From: Bacillus vallismortis
Lineage (GTDB): Bacteria; Bacillota; Bacilli; Bacillales; Bacillaceae
Assembly: GCF_040784915.1 (NCBI RefSeq)
Contig: NZ_CP160797.1
Coordinates: 3,462,137 to 3,526,136, forward strand
DNA length: 64,000 nucleotides
Direction of reading: 5' to 3'
The number at the start of each line of letters is the position of its first letter. Position 1 is the stretch's first letter. The translations under genes and the position numbers were made by a program. This document shows positions 17,219 through 29,681 of this stretch, piece by piece. The notes under the pieces were generated by a model, which saw only the letters and a list, made by a program, of their open reading frames with translations, searched no databases and was not told the origin of the DNA.

Positions 17219-17220
17219 AT

Positions 17221-17255
17221 AAAAAAAGAGGCTGGAGTCATCCAAGCCTCTTTTT
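17221..17255. terminator. Bidirectional terminator between yvaQ and opuBD
   Basis: AAAAAGAGGCT and AGCCTCTTTTT form a strong stem between convergent genes. Confidence 0.85.
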
Positions 17256-17260
17256 CTATT

Positions 17261-17941
17261 CTATGCCGCTGTTTGAACGCGTTTCGCTCTGGTTCTTTTT
17301 TTCTTGACCGGACTTAATGCCCGCTCCAGCCAGGCCATTATCAAATCTGCTCCTACCGCCATCACCGCAGTCGGGATCGCCCCGGCGAGAATAATCGCAG
17401 TTCCGTTTGTCGCGTTTGATCCGCGGACGATCATATCCCCGAGACCCCCGGCGCCGACAAATGTGCCGATCGCTGTAATCCCGATGGCAATGACGAGAGC
17501 CGTGCGCAAGCCTGCCATAATGACAGAAAGCGCCAGCGGGAGCTCAACCATCAGGAGAACCTGAAATTTCGTCATGCCCATCGCTTTTCCCGATTCTAAG
17601 TAGGCGTGTTCAATGCTGACAATGCCTGTGTACGTGTTTCGGATAATCGGCAGGAGGGAATACAGAAATAATGATACAATCACGGTGTTTGCGCCGAGCC
17701 CCATAACAAGCATCAAGACGGCCAGCATGGCAAGCGCCGGGATTGTCTGAATAACGTTTGTTACGGCAAACACCCAAGCTGACAAGCGGCGAAAATGCGC
17801 AATAAGGATTCCGGCCGGAACTCCGACGGCAGCGGCAAACAAGACGCCGTAAGCCGACATGAGAAAGTGTCGGCCGAATTCTTCCATGACGTAGCTGCCG
17901 TTTTGCGCATAGTACGTCATTAACTGTTCAAGCACGTTCAT
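17261..17941 (-). CDS. opuBD: Choline ABC transporter permease OpuBD
   Basis: A 226-residue inner-membrane permease of the OpuB choline importer, the last gene of opuBA-BB-BC-BD. It has about six helices, and the EAA-type loop that contacts the ATPase is visible as LESGKAMGMTKFQVLLMVELP. It is nearly identical in the core to OpuCD (21556-22224), differing mainly at the ends, including a longer basic tail ending KRVQTAA. Confidence 0.95.
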   Translation of the reverse strand: MNVLEQLMTYYAQNGSYVMEEFGRHFLMSAYGVLFAAAVGVPAGILIAHFRRLSAWVFAVTNVIQTIPALAMLAVLMLVMGLGANTVIVSLFLYSLLPIIRNTYTGIVSIEHAYLESGKAMGMTKFQVLLMVELPLALSVIMAGLRTALVIAIGITAIGTFVGAGGLGDMIVRGSNATNGTAIILAGAIPTAVMAVGADLIMAWLERALSPVKKKRTRAKRVQTAA

Positions 17942-17957
17942 TGGCTTCGTCCCCCTT

Positions 17958-19543
<1,586 letters not shown>

Positions 19544-19557
19544 GACTTATCGCCTCC

Positions 19558-20703
19558 CTATGACAACACCGTGAGCTGCTTTTCTTCTCCCCAAAGGGAG
19601 TCATACACAATGTCGACCAGACTCGCTCTCGTCACAATTCCGATTAAGCGCCGGTCTTCATCCACAACAGGGACATATTTGACACCCCGTTTTAAAATTT
19701 TGCGGACCGTGTCGCGCAGCAATGTGCCGCCCAATACGGTGTAAAGGTCTTCATGTAAAACCTCTCCTACAAGATTGGCTTTTTTCCGGCATTGATCAAT
19801 GATTTCAACATCCACATAGCCTTGGAGAACATGCCCGTCATCGACGACAAGCAAAGAATCGACACGCTTCTGCCTCATCAGCTGAATCGATTCAGAAAGC
19901 GTTTTATCCGCGGTGATCGTCACGGGCTGCGTGTTCATAATCTGGTCAACCCGTTCAACATCAGGGCTGGATGACTGGATCAGCCGCTCCTTGCCGATAA
20001 ATTCTTCAACAAATTCATCAGCCGGATTTCTCAAAATGTCATCGGGCGTTCCAACTTGAACGATTTCTCCCGCTCTCAAAATCACAATCCGGTCTGCCAG
20101 TTTAATCGCTTCATCCATATCGTGGGTAACAAATACGATGGTTTTATGTAAGGTTTTTTGCAGTTTTTTAAATTCTTCCTGAAGGGAATCCCTCGTAATC
20201 GGGTCGAGCGCCCCAAACGGTTCATCCATTAAGATAAGCGGCGGCTCCGCGGCAAGTGCCCGTAATACACCAATTCGCTGCTGCTGTCCCCCGCTTAATT
20301 CATGAGGGTAACGGTCCAAATATTCCGGTCCCATATCGACCAATTTCAGAAGTTCACGCGCCCGCTCTTTCCGCTGCTGTTCAGGCCATTTCAGCAGTTT
20401 AGGAACAAGTGAGATGTTCTGCTGAATGGTCATATGCGGAAACAGGCCGATCTGCTGAATGACATAGCCGATCTTACGCCTAAGCTCGACAGGGTCCTGT
20501 TCCATGATGTTTTCGCCGTCAATGAAAATCTTGCCGGCGGAAGGCTCAATTAATCGGTTAATCATTTTCATTGTTGTCGTTTTTCCGCAGCCGCTCGGGC
20601 CGATGAAACAGATAAATTCGCCTTTTGCAATCTTAAGATTCACGTTATTCACGGCTTTTTTGCCGCCCTTGTATGTTTTCGAGACATTTTCTAATGTCAG
20701 CAA
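19558..20703 (-). CDS. opuBA: Choline ABC transporter ATPase OpuBA
   Basis: A 381-residue ATP-binding subunit of OpuB. Walker A is GPSGCGKTT (about residues 34-42), the signature is LSGGQQQR, and Walker B is LILMDEPFGALD. Two C-terminal CBS domains (about 250-370) are typical of osmo-controlled transporters. Translation most likely begins at the TTG at 20703, six bases after GGAGGTG. The frame continuing to 20718 would put that site inside the gene. First gene of the operon. Confidence 0.95.
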   Translation of the reverse strand: MLTLENVSKTYKGGKKAVNNVNLKIAKGEFICFIGPSGCGKTTTMKMINRLIEPSAGKIFIDGENIMEQDPVELRRKIGYVIQQIGLFPHMTIQQNISLVPKLLKWPEQQRKERARELLKLVDMGPEYLDRYPHELSGGQQQRIGVLRALAAEPPLILMDEPFGALDPITRDSLQEEFKKLQKTLHKTIVFVTHDMDEAIKLADRIVILRAGEIVQVGTPDDILRNPADEFVEEFIGKERLIQSSSPDVERVDQIMNTQPVTITADKTLSESIQLMRQKRVDSLLVVDDGHVLQGYVDVEIIDQCRKKANLVGEVLHEDLYTVLGGTLLRDTVRKILKRGVKYVPVVDEDRRLIGIVTRASLVDIVYDSLWGEEKQLTVLS

Positions 20704-20779
20704 ACATCGCACCTCCAAAATTAAATTTATTCAATTCGTTCAGTTTATATTTAATTTTTCAGACAATTGAATGCTTCCC

Positions 20780-20813
20780 ATTATAGAATAAAGTTTATAA
20801 AATAAAAAGTTTA
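20780..20813 (-). promoter_or_regulatory. opuB promoter with a 20-base element shared with opuC
   Basis: A -10 box (TATAAT on the minus strand, 20780-20785) lies eight bases from TTTATAAAATAAAAAGTTTA (20794-20813), which overlaps the -35 region. The same 20 bases occur at the same distance in the opuC promoter. This is a good candidate operator for the GbsR-type regulators YvaV/OpcR. Confidence 0.6.
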
Positions 20814-20987
20814 CAATTTGTTCATATTGTTTATAAAGTATGTATAAATGCTGATTTACCCCCATTGACCTGCAATGATCTCCTTATTGCTCCAATTTCC
20901 TGCCAAATTCTCTTGTTACAGCATTTCCGCCGTATCAAAAATGTGGTATATTGACATCGGAATTGTTAGCTGAAAGGATTGAAACCG

Positions 20988-21521
20988 TTGGAGAAAGATC
21001 CGTTAACGATCATTGAACAAGCTGAAGACCATTTAGTAGAAAGAATCGCGGAAAACATGCATGCATTTGGAATGCCCTCTACGGTCGGACGTGTGCTGGG
21101 CATTATTTATATGAATCGAAAACCGATGACGCTGACCGAATTGTCTGAAGCGACCGGCATGAGCAAAACTCGCATGAGCCAGGTTGTGCGGGAAATGCTT
21201 GATGCCAACATTGCCGAGAAGGTATTTGAAAAGGGCGTGCGAAAAGATTTATATGAGGTGGAGCAAGATTACTACCAAACGTTTATCACGCTGTTTACAG
21301 CCACTTGGAGCAAAGTCGTCAGCAAAAATAAAATGATGCATAAAAAACTCAATCGGGAGCTGCTCAGCATCTTGGACGAAGAGCTTACCCCTGAAGCGGA
21401 AGAAAAAGTGAATGAGCTGCTGAAGGAATTAAAGGAATGGCTCGATTATTATCATTGGCTCGGCCGTTTGATTGAGTTTTTTGAGAGCGAAGAGATTTTT
21501 AAATATGTGCCGAAGCCGTAA
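20988..21521 (+). CDS. yvaV: GbsR/MarR-type regulator YvaV, divergent from opuB
   Basis: A 177-residue winged-helix protein of the GbsR family, a paralogue of OpcR. The DNA-binding core LSEATGMSKTRMSQVVREML (about residues 54-73) is nearly identical in both, followed by a C-terminal helical region rich in Trp and Tyr (EWLDYYHWLGRLIEFF). The TTG at 20988 is preferred over the TTG at 20979 because the AAAGGA site is then nine bases away. It is divergent from opuB, so it probably controls choline import. Confidence 0.88.
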   Translation: MEKDPLTIIEQAEDHLVERIAENMHAFGMPSTVGRVLGIIYMNRKPMTLTELSEATGMSKTRMSQVVREMLDANIAEKVFEKGVRKDLYEVEQDYYQTFITLFTATWSKVVSKNKMMHKKLNRELLSILDEELTPEAEEKVNELLKELKEWLDYYHWLGRLIEFFESEEIFKYVPKP

Positions 21522-21555
21522 AAAACGCCCTGTTTTTTCCACAAGGCGTTTTTTC
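21519..21555. terminator. Bidirectional terminator between yvaV and opuCD
   Basis: The arms AAAAAACGCC and GGCGTTTTTT lie between convergent genes. Confidence 0.8.
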
Positions 21556-22224
21556 TTATGCGGCGCCGGCCAGTTTTTTCTTCTTTTTAATCGGGCTTAA
21601 CGCGCGTTCAAGCCAGCCCATGACCAAATCAGCAATCACCGCCATCAGAGCCGTGGGGATCGCGCCCGCCAATATAATCGCGGTACCGTTTGTTGCGTTT
21701 GATCCCCTGACGATGATGTCCCCGAGTCCGCCTGCACCGACAAATGTCCCGATGGCCGTAATGCCGATGGCGATGACAAGCGCGGTGCGGAGGCCGGCCA
21801 TAATGACAGAAAGCGCAAGCGGAAGCTCGACCATCCGCAGCACTTGAAATTTCGTCATTCCCATCGCTTTTCCGGATTCAAGATAGGCGTGTTCAATGCT
21901 GATAATCCCTGTATACGTATTCCTGATAATCGGCAAAAGAGAATACAGAAATAATGACAATATCACCGTATTAGCGCCCAGTCCCATGACAAGCATCAGC
22001 ACGGCCAGCATGGCGAGGGCCGGGATCGTCTGAATGACGTTCGTCACCGCAAAAATCCACCCGCTTAACATTCTGTATCTGGCGATCAGGATGCCGAGCG
22101 GAATTCCAACAATGGCCGCAAACAAAACGCCGTACACCGACATCAGAAAATGGCGGTAAAACTCCTGCAGCACGTAACCGCCGTTTTGCGAATAGTAGGT
22201 GCCAAGCTGCTGTAGTACTTCCAT
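21556..22224 (-). CDS. opuCD: Glycine betaine/carnitine/choline ABC transporter permease OpuCD
   Basis: A 222-residue permease of the broad-specificity osmoprotectant importer OpuC. The membrane topology and the EAA-loop motif (GMTKFQVLRMVELPL) match OpuBD closely, while the C terminus is shorter and ends KKKKLAGAA. It is the last gene of opuCA-CB-CC-CD and shares its terminator with the convergent yvaV. Confidence 0.95.
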   Translation of the reverse strand: MEVLQQLGTYYSQNGGYVLQEFYRHFLMSVYGVLFAAIVGIPLGILIARYRMLSGWIFAVTNVIQTIPALAMLAVLMLVMGLGANTVILSLFLYSLLPIIRNTYTGIISIEHAYLESGKAMGMTKFQVLRMVELPLALSVIMAGLRTALVIAIGITAIGTFVGAGGLGDIIVRGSNATNGTAIILAGAIPTALMAVIADLVMGWLERALSPIKKKKKLAGAA

Positions 22225-22241
22225 ATGATCCGCCTCTTTTC

Positions 22242-23826
<1,585 letters not shown>

Positions 23827-23848
23827 CTTAAAAGAGCTCCTTCCCTGG

Positions 23849-24988
23849 TCAGATCGTCATGAGCTGGTCTTCCTCGCCCCATATGGAATCGTACACGATA
23901 TCAACAAGGCTCGCTCTTGTCACAATGCCAGCTAAATGGTTCTGTTCATCCACCACCGGAACATATTTAATTCCCTGCTTCAGGATCTTACGGACCGTAT
24001 CGCGCAGAAGCGCCCCTTTTTGTACGGTATACATATCCGAGCGGTATACTTCGCCAACGACGCTCGCTTTTTTGCGGTTTTGATCAATCATTTCCACATC
24101 AACATAGCCCTTCAGCACATTTTGTTTGTCTACAACAAGCAGCGAATCGACACGTTTTTCTCTCATCAGCTGAATCGCCTGGGAAAGCGTTTTGTCAGCT
24201 GATATCGTCACAGGCGTTCTGTTCATCATTTGCTCCACCCGCTCGATATCCGGCCTTGACTGGATCAGGCGTTCTTTCCCGATAAACTCTTCAACAAATT
24301 CATTGGCCGGGTTTCGGAGAATCTCATCAGGCGTACCGACTTGAACGATTTCGCCCGCTTTTAAAATCACGATCCTGTCAGCAAGCTTAATCGCTTCATC
24401 CATATCGTGTGTGACAAACACAATCGTTTTGTTTAAGGTTCTCTGCAGTTTTTTGAATTCTTCCTGAAGGGAATCACGTGTAATCGGATCAAGCGCTCCG
24501 AACGGTTCATCCATTAAAATGAGAGGGGGTTCCGCAGCCAGTGCGCGCAGCACTCCGATTCTTTGCTGCTGTCCGCCGCTGAGCTCATGGGGATAACGGT
24601 CTAAATATTCCGGGCCCATATCCACAAGCTTTAACAGCTCTCTCGCCCGTTCTTTCCGTTTTTCTTCAGGCCATTTCAGCAGTTTCGGCACGAGTGAGAT
24701 ATTCTGCTGGATGGTCATGTGAGGGAACAAACCAATCTGCTGAATGACATAGCCGATTTTTCTCCTCAGTTCTACCGGGTCCTGTTCCATCATATTTTCT
24801 CCATCGATAAAGATCTTTCCTGACGATGGCTCTATCAATCTGTTGATCATTTTCATCGTCGTCGTTTTTCCGCAGCCGCTCGGGCCGATAAAACAGACAA
24901 ACTCACCTTTGGCAATATCTAAATCAACGCAGTTCACAGCTTTTTTGCCGCCCTTATATACTTTTGACACTTGTTCCAATTTCAGCAA
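23849..24988 (-). CDS. opuCA: Osmoprotectant ABC transporter ATPase OpuCA
   Basis: A 379-residue ATPase of OpuC. It has Walker A GPSGCGKTT, signature LSGGQQQR, Walker B LILMDEPFGALD and a tandem CBS pair at the C terminus. In Listeria OpuCA the CBS pair responds to c-di-AMP, so such control is possible here. The start is the TTG at 24988, six bases after GGAGGTG. First gene of the opuC operon. Confidence 0.95.
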   Translation of the reverse strand: MLKLEQVSKVYKGGKKAVNCVDLDIAKGEFVCFIGPSGCGKTTTMKMINRLIEPSSGKIFIDGENMMEQDPVELRRKIGYVIQQIGLFPHMTIQQNISLVPKLLKWPEEKRKERARELLKLVDMGPEYLDRYPHELSGGQQQRIGVLRALAAEPPLILMDEPFGALDPITRDSLQEEFKKLQRTLNKTIVFVTHDMDEAIKLADRIVILKAGEIVQVGTPDEILRNPANEFVEEFIGKERLIQSRPDIERVEQMMNRTPVTISADKTLSQAIQLMREKRVDSLLVVDKQNVLKGYVDVEMIDQNRKKASVVGEVYRSDMYTVQKGALLRDTVRKILKQGIKYVPVVDEQNHLAGIVTRASLVDIVYDSIWGEEDQLMTI

Positions 24989-25039
24989 TCCGTGCACCTC
25001 CGCAGGTTCCTTATAAATTTTCTGAAAAGTATAACCTTT

Positions 25040-25073
25040 ATTATAGTTTGAACTTTATAAAATAAAAAGTTTA
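25040..25073 (-). promoter_or_regulatory. opuC promoter with the shared 20-base element
   Basis: A -10 box (TATAAT on the minus strand, 25040-25045) and the element TTTATAAAATAAAAAGTTTA (25054-25073) have the same spacing as at opuB. The near-perfect conservation in otherwise diverged non-coding DNA points to a protein-binding site. Confidence 0.62.
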
Positions 25074-25251
25074 TAATGTGTTGAAATTATATGTTATTTA
25101 CAGATTATTTATTGTTATGACCAAGGCGTAAAGGGAGTTCTTACAATTACGCCGGATACCTCCCTCTTTCTCTGCATTCAGCTATTTTCAACAACTGGCA
25201 GAAATATGATATATTGACTCCATCAATTGCCATTTGAAGGGATGATCAGCT

Positions 25252-25809
25252 GTGGAAAAAACTGCTCTCGACATCATTGAACATGCTGAAGAGCATCTCA
25301 TTGAGAAGATTGCCGAAAATATGCAGACGTTTGGCATGCCTTCCACTGTCGGACGTGTGCTTGGGATTATTTATATGAATCGAAAACCGATGACGTTAAG
25401 CGAGCTGTCAGAGGCAACAGGCATGAGCAAAACACGGATGAGCCAAGTGGTCCGTGAAATGATTGATGCCAATATTGCCGAAAAGGTGTTTGAAAAAGGG
25501 GTAAGAAAAGATCTTTACGACGTTGAGCAGGATTATTATCAAACCTTCATTTCTTTATTTGCGGCGAACTGGACTAAGGTCGTGAGTAAAAACAAAGTAC
25601 TGTATAAAAAATTAAACCGGGAGCTGACTGATCTTTTGCAAAAGGACGGGCTTACCCCTGAGACTGAGGAGAAAGTCAACCAGCTATTACATGAATTAAG
25701 AGAATGGCTCAATTACTATGACTGGGTGAGCCGCTTAATTGATTTTTTTGAAAGTGAAGAAGTGTTTCAATACGTGCCGAAAGCAATAGAAAGCAGCTCC
25801 CGCAAGTAA
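25252..25809 (+). CDS. opcR: GbsR/MarR-type repressor OpcR (YvbF), divergent from opuC
   Basis: A 185-residue regulator, reported in B. subtilis as repressor of the opuC operon. It shares with YvaV the run MPSTVGRVLGIIYMNRKPMT and the recognition segment MSKTRMSQVVREM. It begins with GTG at 25252 preceded by AAGGGATG. The C terminus has an extra tail ending ESSSRK. Divergent position relative to opuC and the shared operator-like element support local control. Confidence 0.9.
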   Translation: MEKTALDIIEHAEEHLIEKIAENMQTFGMPSTVGRVLGIIYMNRKPMTLSELSEATGMSKTRMSQVVREMIDANIAEKVFEKGVRKDLYDVEQDYYQTFISLFAANWTKVVSKNKVLYKKLNRELTDLLQKDGLTPETEEKVNQLLHELREWLNYYDWVSRLIDFFESEEVFQYVPKAIESSSRK

Positions 25810-25823
25810 GGGAACTGCTTTTT
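25790..25823 (+). terminator. Terminator at the end of opcR
   Basis: AAAGCAG-CTCCC pairs with GGGAA-CTGCTTT, followed by TT. The stem begins inside the last codons of opcR. Confidence 0.65.
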
Positions 25824-25839
25824 GAATGTATCGAAAACA

Positions 25840-26118
25840 TGTCTTTCAGCCCTGCACCGATCATCACTTCCGCTAAGATGAATCCCATCAGTCTGGTAAT
25901 GACATTCATCTCTATTTTCCCGAGTTTGCTATTCAATGAAAGAAGAATAGTGAAAAAAGGGGCTATGCCGACCATCACAACGAGATCAAGAATAACGTTG
26001 CTAAGCCTGGCGCTATGGATCATGACGCACACTCGTGACGGCATCTGCGATAATCGGATTAGATAGAGGCGCGACTGACCTATCCGCTTTTCCCTTGCTT
26101 TCCTTATGTTTATCATGA
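25840..26118 (-). pseudogene. yvbG: Degenerate MarC-family membrane protein gene (yvbG remnant)
   Basis: Two minus-strand reading frames together match the C-terminal third of MarC/UPF0056 proteins. One frame (about 26118-26030) gives KADRSVAPLSNPIIADAVTS. After a shift, another gives LSNVILDLVVMVGIAPFFTI and then KIGKIEMNVITRLMGFILAE-like sequence (SKLGKIEMNVITRLMGFILA) ending in MIGAGLKDMF. The frames run past true gene ends and the N-terminal half is gone. An intact yvbG lies here in B. subtilis 168 between yvbF and yvbH. Confidence 0.68.
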
Positions 26119-26241
26119 GGAGAGACATTCAATAGATAATTAATGAAATATGCCGCCCGTTACGTATAAAACGTTTGTAGCCTGCCAGAAACACTCCATG
26201 CTACAATGAAGTGACAAATTGACTAGGAAGGACGTATACAG

Positions 26242-26856
26242 ATGTTCAAAAAAATTGCAGCAGATGCACTGGGCTTATCTGATATCGGAAAAATTATCGA
26301 ACCTCAGGATTATGACAAGACAGATGCTGATGACTATGTCATGCATGAAGACAATGAAAAAATATATTTCTTGATTAAAACGAAAGCAGACGAATACTGC
26401 TTTACGAATCTAGCTCTGATCCATGTAGACGGAGAACGCGCCACTTCCTCAAAACGAACGTTAAAACGCTATCCTTACTCTCAATTCAAAATTTCTGATG
26501 TCTTTCTGGAAACCGCGGGAAAAGTCGATCTAGATGTTGAGATTAAATTTAAACTGGGCGCGGAAAAATTCGACATCGATGTGCACAAAGACCAAATTGA
26601 AAAGTTAAAAGATCTATATAAAGCACTGCTTCGGATTGCTGAAACAACTTATGAAAATGATATTTTAATCAATCAGGCGGAACAAAGCTTGGATAAAGCC
26701 GTGACAATTCTTCACCACACCCGCCCCGAGCACGTCAATCTTGAAACGCAATATAAAGAGCTGACCGAATTCGGTTTCACTTGGCTGACATCCGTTCGCT
26801 CGCAGTATCATATTAAGGATTTTGGAGATGTATTTGAGAAATATATTAATAACTAG
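26242..26856 (+). CDS. yvbH: YvbH, bacterial PH-domain protein
   Basis: A 204-residue cytosolic protein with an N-terminal bacterial pleckstrin-homology-like domain (about residues 1-125) and a helical C-terminal extension characteristic of YvbH that mediates oligomerisation. No enzyme motifs are visible. It has its own ribosome-binding site and strong terminator, so it is monocistronic. Cellular role unknown. Confidence 0.92.
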   Translation: MFKKIAADALGLSDIGKIIEPQDYDKTDADDYVMHEDNEKIYFLIKTKADEYCFTNLALIHVDGERATSSKRTLKRYPYSQFKISDVFLETAGKVDLDVEIKFKLGAEKFDIDVHKDQIEKLKDLYKALLRIAETTYENDILINQAEQSLDKAVTILHHTRPEHVNLETQYKELTEFGFTWLTSVRSQYHIKDFGDVFEKYINN

Positions 26857-26859
26857 CAT

Positions 26860-26897
26860 AAAAAAGACACGGCTTCTATTAGGCTCGTGTCTTTTTT
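26860..26897 (+). terminator. Terminator downstream of yvbH
   Basis: The 12-bp arms AAAAAAGACACG and CGTGTCTTTTTT enclose a 14-base loop. Confidence 0.85.
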
Positions 26898-26997
26898 GTG
26901 GCATTTTTGTATGAATACTGGTTACTTTACTACATTTTTCTTTTATAATAAAACTATTAGTCTATTTTCCCTATATTACAGGTAAAGGAGTTATTTT

Positions 26998-27696
26998 ATG
27001 TATTGTCCTCAATGCGGCCATCAAACAGATGGCGGAAAGTTTTGTGAGAAATGCGGATCACCGCTCCCCGGTCAGTCAGGCCAGCAGCAGGCAGCTCAAA
27101 CTGGAGCCGCTGCAAAGCAAGCGGCAAAACAGTTCGGTTCATTTGTTTTGGCCGTCCTGAAACGCCCTTATCAGGAATGTAAAACAACGGGCGGCGAACA
27201 GCTGGTCAGCGCGATTATTACGATGGTTCTGTTCAGTTTGCTGACCCCTTTGATGTTTTATATTCTTTTTTCAGACGGTCCCGGCAGCGTAAGCTTTACA
27301 GCAATCTTTTTAGAGCCAACCATTTATTTTGCCCTGTTTCTTTTCTTTTTGCATGCATTGATCTTTTTCGCCTTGAAAATCGCGGGAAAGCAAGTATCTT
27401 TCAAAGATTCATTTTCCAGATTTGGCGCGTTTCTCATTCCGTTTACAGCTATTTTGGTTCTTGCCCTTTTATTCTTTTTATTGCATACAGACATTTGCTT
27501 CACCATATTAGCCGTTGGTTTAATTGGCGCATTCTTCGCCATTCCTCCTGCGATGCTGAGCAGTTACCAGCATTCATATAAAGGAAAGGTTGATGTCATT
27601 TACTCAACGATTGTCATTTATTTGATCACCTGCGTTACATTCCAGCTTATGATCGAACACTATATGAAAGAGATTTTCCATTACATATTCTTTTAA
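26998..27696 (+). CDS. yvbI: YvbI, zinc-ribbon membrane protein
   Basis: A 232-residue protein starting with a zinc ribbon (CPQCGHQTDGGKFCEKCG, about residues 3-20), followed by a Gln/Ala-rich linker and about five transmembrane helices. It is convergent with yvbJ, which carries a similar N-terminal zinc ribbon, and both share a terminator. Function unknown; the cysteines probably bind one zinc ion in the cytoplasm. Confidence 0.88.
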   Translation: MYCPQCGHQTDGGKFCEKCGSPLPGQSGQQQAAQTGAAAKQAAKQFGSFVLAVLKRPYQECKTTGGEQLVSAIITMVLFSLLTPLMFYILFSDGPGSVSFTAIFLEPTIYFALFLFFLHALIFFALKIAGKQVSFKDSFSRFGAFLIPFTAILVLALLFFLLHTDICFTILAVGLIGAFFAIPPAMLSSYQHSYKGKVDVIYSTIVIYLITCVTFQLMIEHYMKEIFHYIFF

Positions 27697-27736
27697 AAAA
27701 CAACCCCATCACCTGCTGGTGATGGGGGTTGTTTTT
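27696..27736. terminator. Bidirectional terminator between yvbI and yvbJ
   Basis: AAAACAACCCCATCACC and GGTGATGGGGGTTGTTTT form a long stem with a short loop, with T-runs on both sides. Confidence 0.88.
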
Positions 27737-29549
27737 ATTGAATAGACGTTAAGTAAATTCTTCCGTTCTTCACTGTGCCTGTGTAGGTCCAGTTATAGGT
27801 TCTCAGTTTTGGGCTGCCGCCTGATTTTGTGATATAGAATTCTTCATATGTCTTAATCGTGATCGCTGATCCATTTTGACTCCAGCTTTTCACTTCATAG
27901 TTATTAAAGTCTTCAGTTGTCCCCTCTTTATTTAATTTCGTTACGAGATGCTGCTGGTCGGAATAAAGAGAACTGCCTTTTTCAAGGCTGTCTTCCATCA
28001 GCGAGAATTGATTTTGATTTACCGCATCTGCCTGGCTTTGCAAATAACTGCCCATAAATAATGTCACTTGTTCATCTGTCACATTACCGCTTGCAGAGCT
28101 TTCACTGTCTTTGTTTTTCGAGCCTTCCCAGGCGGACGCGTACGTCTCCGGCTTATCATTTTTGATTTTCTTTATATTTGTTCCGGCCGATTCGAATGTT
28201 GATTCTGCTTCTTCAAAAATCCACTTTTTCTGTTTTTTATCATATGAAAGGAGATATTCGTAACTCGGACTGTCATCAGTCATTTCGGATTTTGTATAGT
28301 CGTTATACGAAGAAGACTGGTGCAGTTCTTTTCCTTTTACTGATACCTGCCACGTCCCGTCGTTTTTCTGAGAAAGAGCGAATGTATCCAGATCAAAATC
28401 AGTTTCTAAATATTTATCTTTTAAGTAAGAATTCGTGTATTTCATAGAATCGACGGTATCCTTCGCCTGTGCCTTCCATTTGGCGCTCGCCTCTGTCATC
28501 TGGGCTGTATTCCCATCTGATAGCGCTTTGGAATACTGTTTAGTTGTTTTGACAATCGTGTTCATAATCGTTTCCTGTGTGTCTTGATCAGGAATTAAAG
28601 TGATCTCCATTTCTTTATGGTCGATTGGCACGCCCGCTGTTTTGGTTTTTCCCCACGGAAACTCTGCTTCGACCGCAGCCGTCATGGACCCGTCTGTCAG
28701 AAGAGGGCCGTATGTGACGGATTTGAACGGGTCTTTATGAATCGACTTGCCGTTAATCAGCAAATCTCCCTTCCCGCTTTTGATGTCATCCGCTAAGCTG
28801 AATGTCACATCGTCTGCTTCCAATGAGAGATCAACACGAAAGCTGTTATCGCCAACAGCCTGAATGTCTTCCTTTTTCACGAGATCGACGACATCGTTTT
28901 TCAGTTTGGCAGAGACGGTATATTCGCCGGGAATGTACGGCCCGAGGGTTTGTGCTTGATCCGCTTTCTTTACCGTTCCGGCATCCTCTTTATTCACATA
29001 TAGATCTGCATTTTTATAATTGCTGGTCACTTCAAAGTAAACAGGTGCTATCTTTAAATCATAATGGTCAAATACGAGCAAGCTTCTCCCGTCTTTCTCC
29101 GCGTATACGATATCTTTTTGAACTGTTTCAGCACGCAGCGATGCAAAAAGCTCATCTTTTTTGTCAGGATGGTCCTTCAAATACGCAAGAAACGGTTCTA
29201 CATTCTTTTTAGTCAGTTTAAGCTTGTCATTTACCGGCGTAAGGAGGGACGCGATTTGATCTTGATCCTCATCCTTTACAGCCTGTTCAAACTTGTCGAC
29301 TAATCTATCCTTTGAAGTAAAGTACGCTCCGGTTTTATAGGCGGCGAATAATATAACGCACGCAGCGGCAATGCTGCTCCATAACACGATGGTTTTCTTA
29401 GGGATTGGTTTTCGCGGAGCCTGCCTCGTTTCAGCAGCGCTTGCTGTTTCTTTATGTGCCTGTCTGCTGCTCCCTCCGATCGGGGTGCCGCATTCTTTAC
29501 AATACTTGGCTCCTTCTTTATTTTTTTGACCGCATTCCTTACAAAACAT
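27735..29549 (-). CDS. yvbJ: YvbJ, TcaA-like zinc-ribbon membrane protein
   Basis: A 604-residue protein with an N-terminal zinc ribbon (CKECGQKNKEGAKYCKECG), a basic linker, a single transmembrane helix (about residues 53-70) and a long extracellular part. The architecture matches TcaA-type envelope proteins: a helical domain with repeated TcaA-like domains and a C-terminal NTF2-like domain beginning near NVTDEQVTLFMGSYLQSQAD. In Staphylococcus TcaA affects glycopeptide response and wall architecture. The role of YvbJ is not known. Confidence 0.88.
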   Translation of the reverse strand: MFCKECGQKNKEGAKYCKECGTPIGGSSRQAHKETASAAETRQAPRKPIPKKTIVLWSSIAAACVILFAAYKTGAYFTSKDRLVDKFEQAVKDEDQDQIASLLTPVNDKLKLTKKNVEPFLAYLKDHPDKKDELFASLRAETVQKDIVYAEKDGRSLLVFDHYDLKIAPVYFEVTSNYKNADLYVNKEDAGTVKKADQAQTLGPYIPGEYTVSAKLKNDVVDLVKKEDIQAVGDNSFRVDLSLEADDVTFSLADDIKSGKGDLLINGKSIHKDPFKSVTYGPLLTDGSMTAAVEAEFPWGKTKTAGVPIDHKEMEITLIPDQDTQETIMNTIVKTTKQYSKALSDGNTAQMTEASAKWKAQAKDTVDSMKYTNSYLKDKYLETDFDLDTFALSQKNDGTWQVSVKGKELHQSSSYNDYTKSEMTDDSPSYEYLLSYDKKQKKWIFEEAESTFESAGTNIKKIKNDKPETYASAWEGSKNKDSESSASGNVTDEQVTLFMGSYLQSQADAVNQNQFSLMEDSLEKGSSLYSDQQHLVTKLNKEGTTEDFNNYEVKSWSQNGSAITIKTYEEFYITKSGGSPKLRTYNWTYTGTVKNGRIYLTSIQ

Positions 29550-29681
29550 GTGACGTTCCTCCTATTTATGATCCACTATTTTGTACATATTTCCTATGTT
29601 ACATATTTTATAATAGAATGGTATGAAATTGGAGGAAATCATGAAAATATCTCTATAAACATATGAAAAGGTGGAATGAAC

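Noticed and set aside
25709-26128. 139-codon minus-strand frame taken as an intact gene
   Set aside because: Only its middle matches MarC proteins; the first part continues in another frame and the end reads antisense through opcR, so it is a degenerate fragment.
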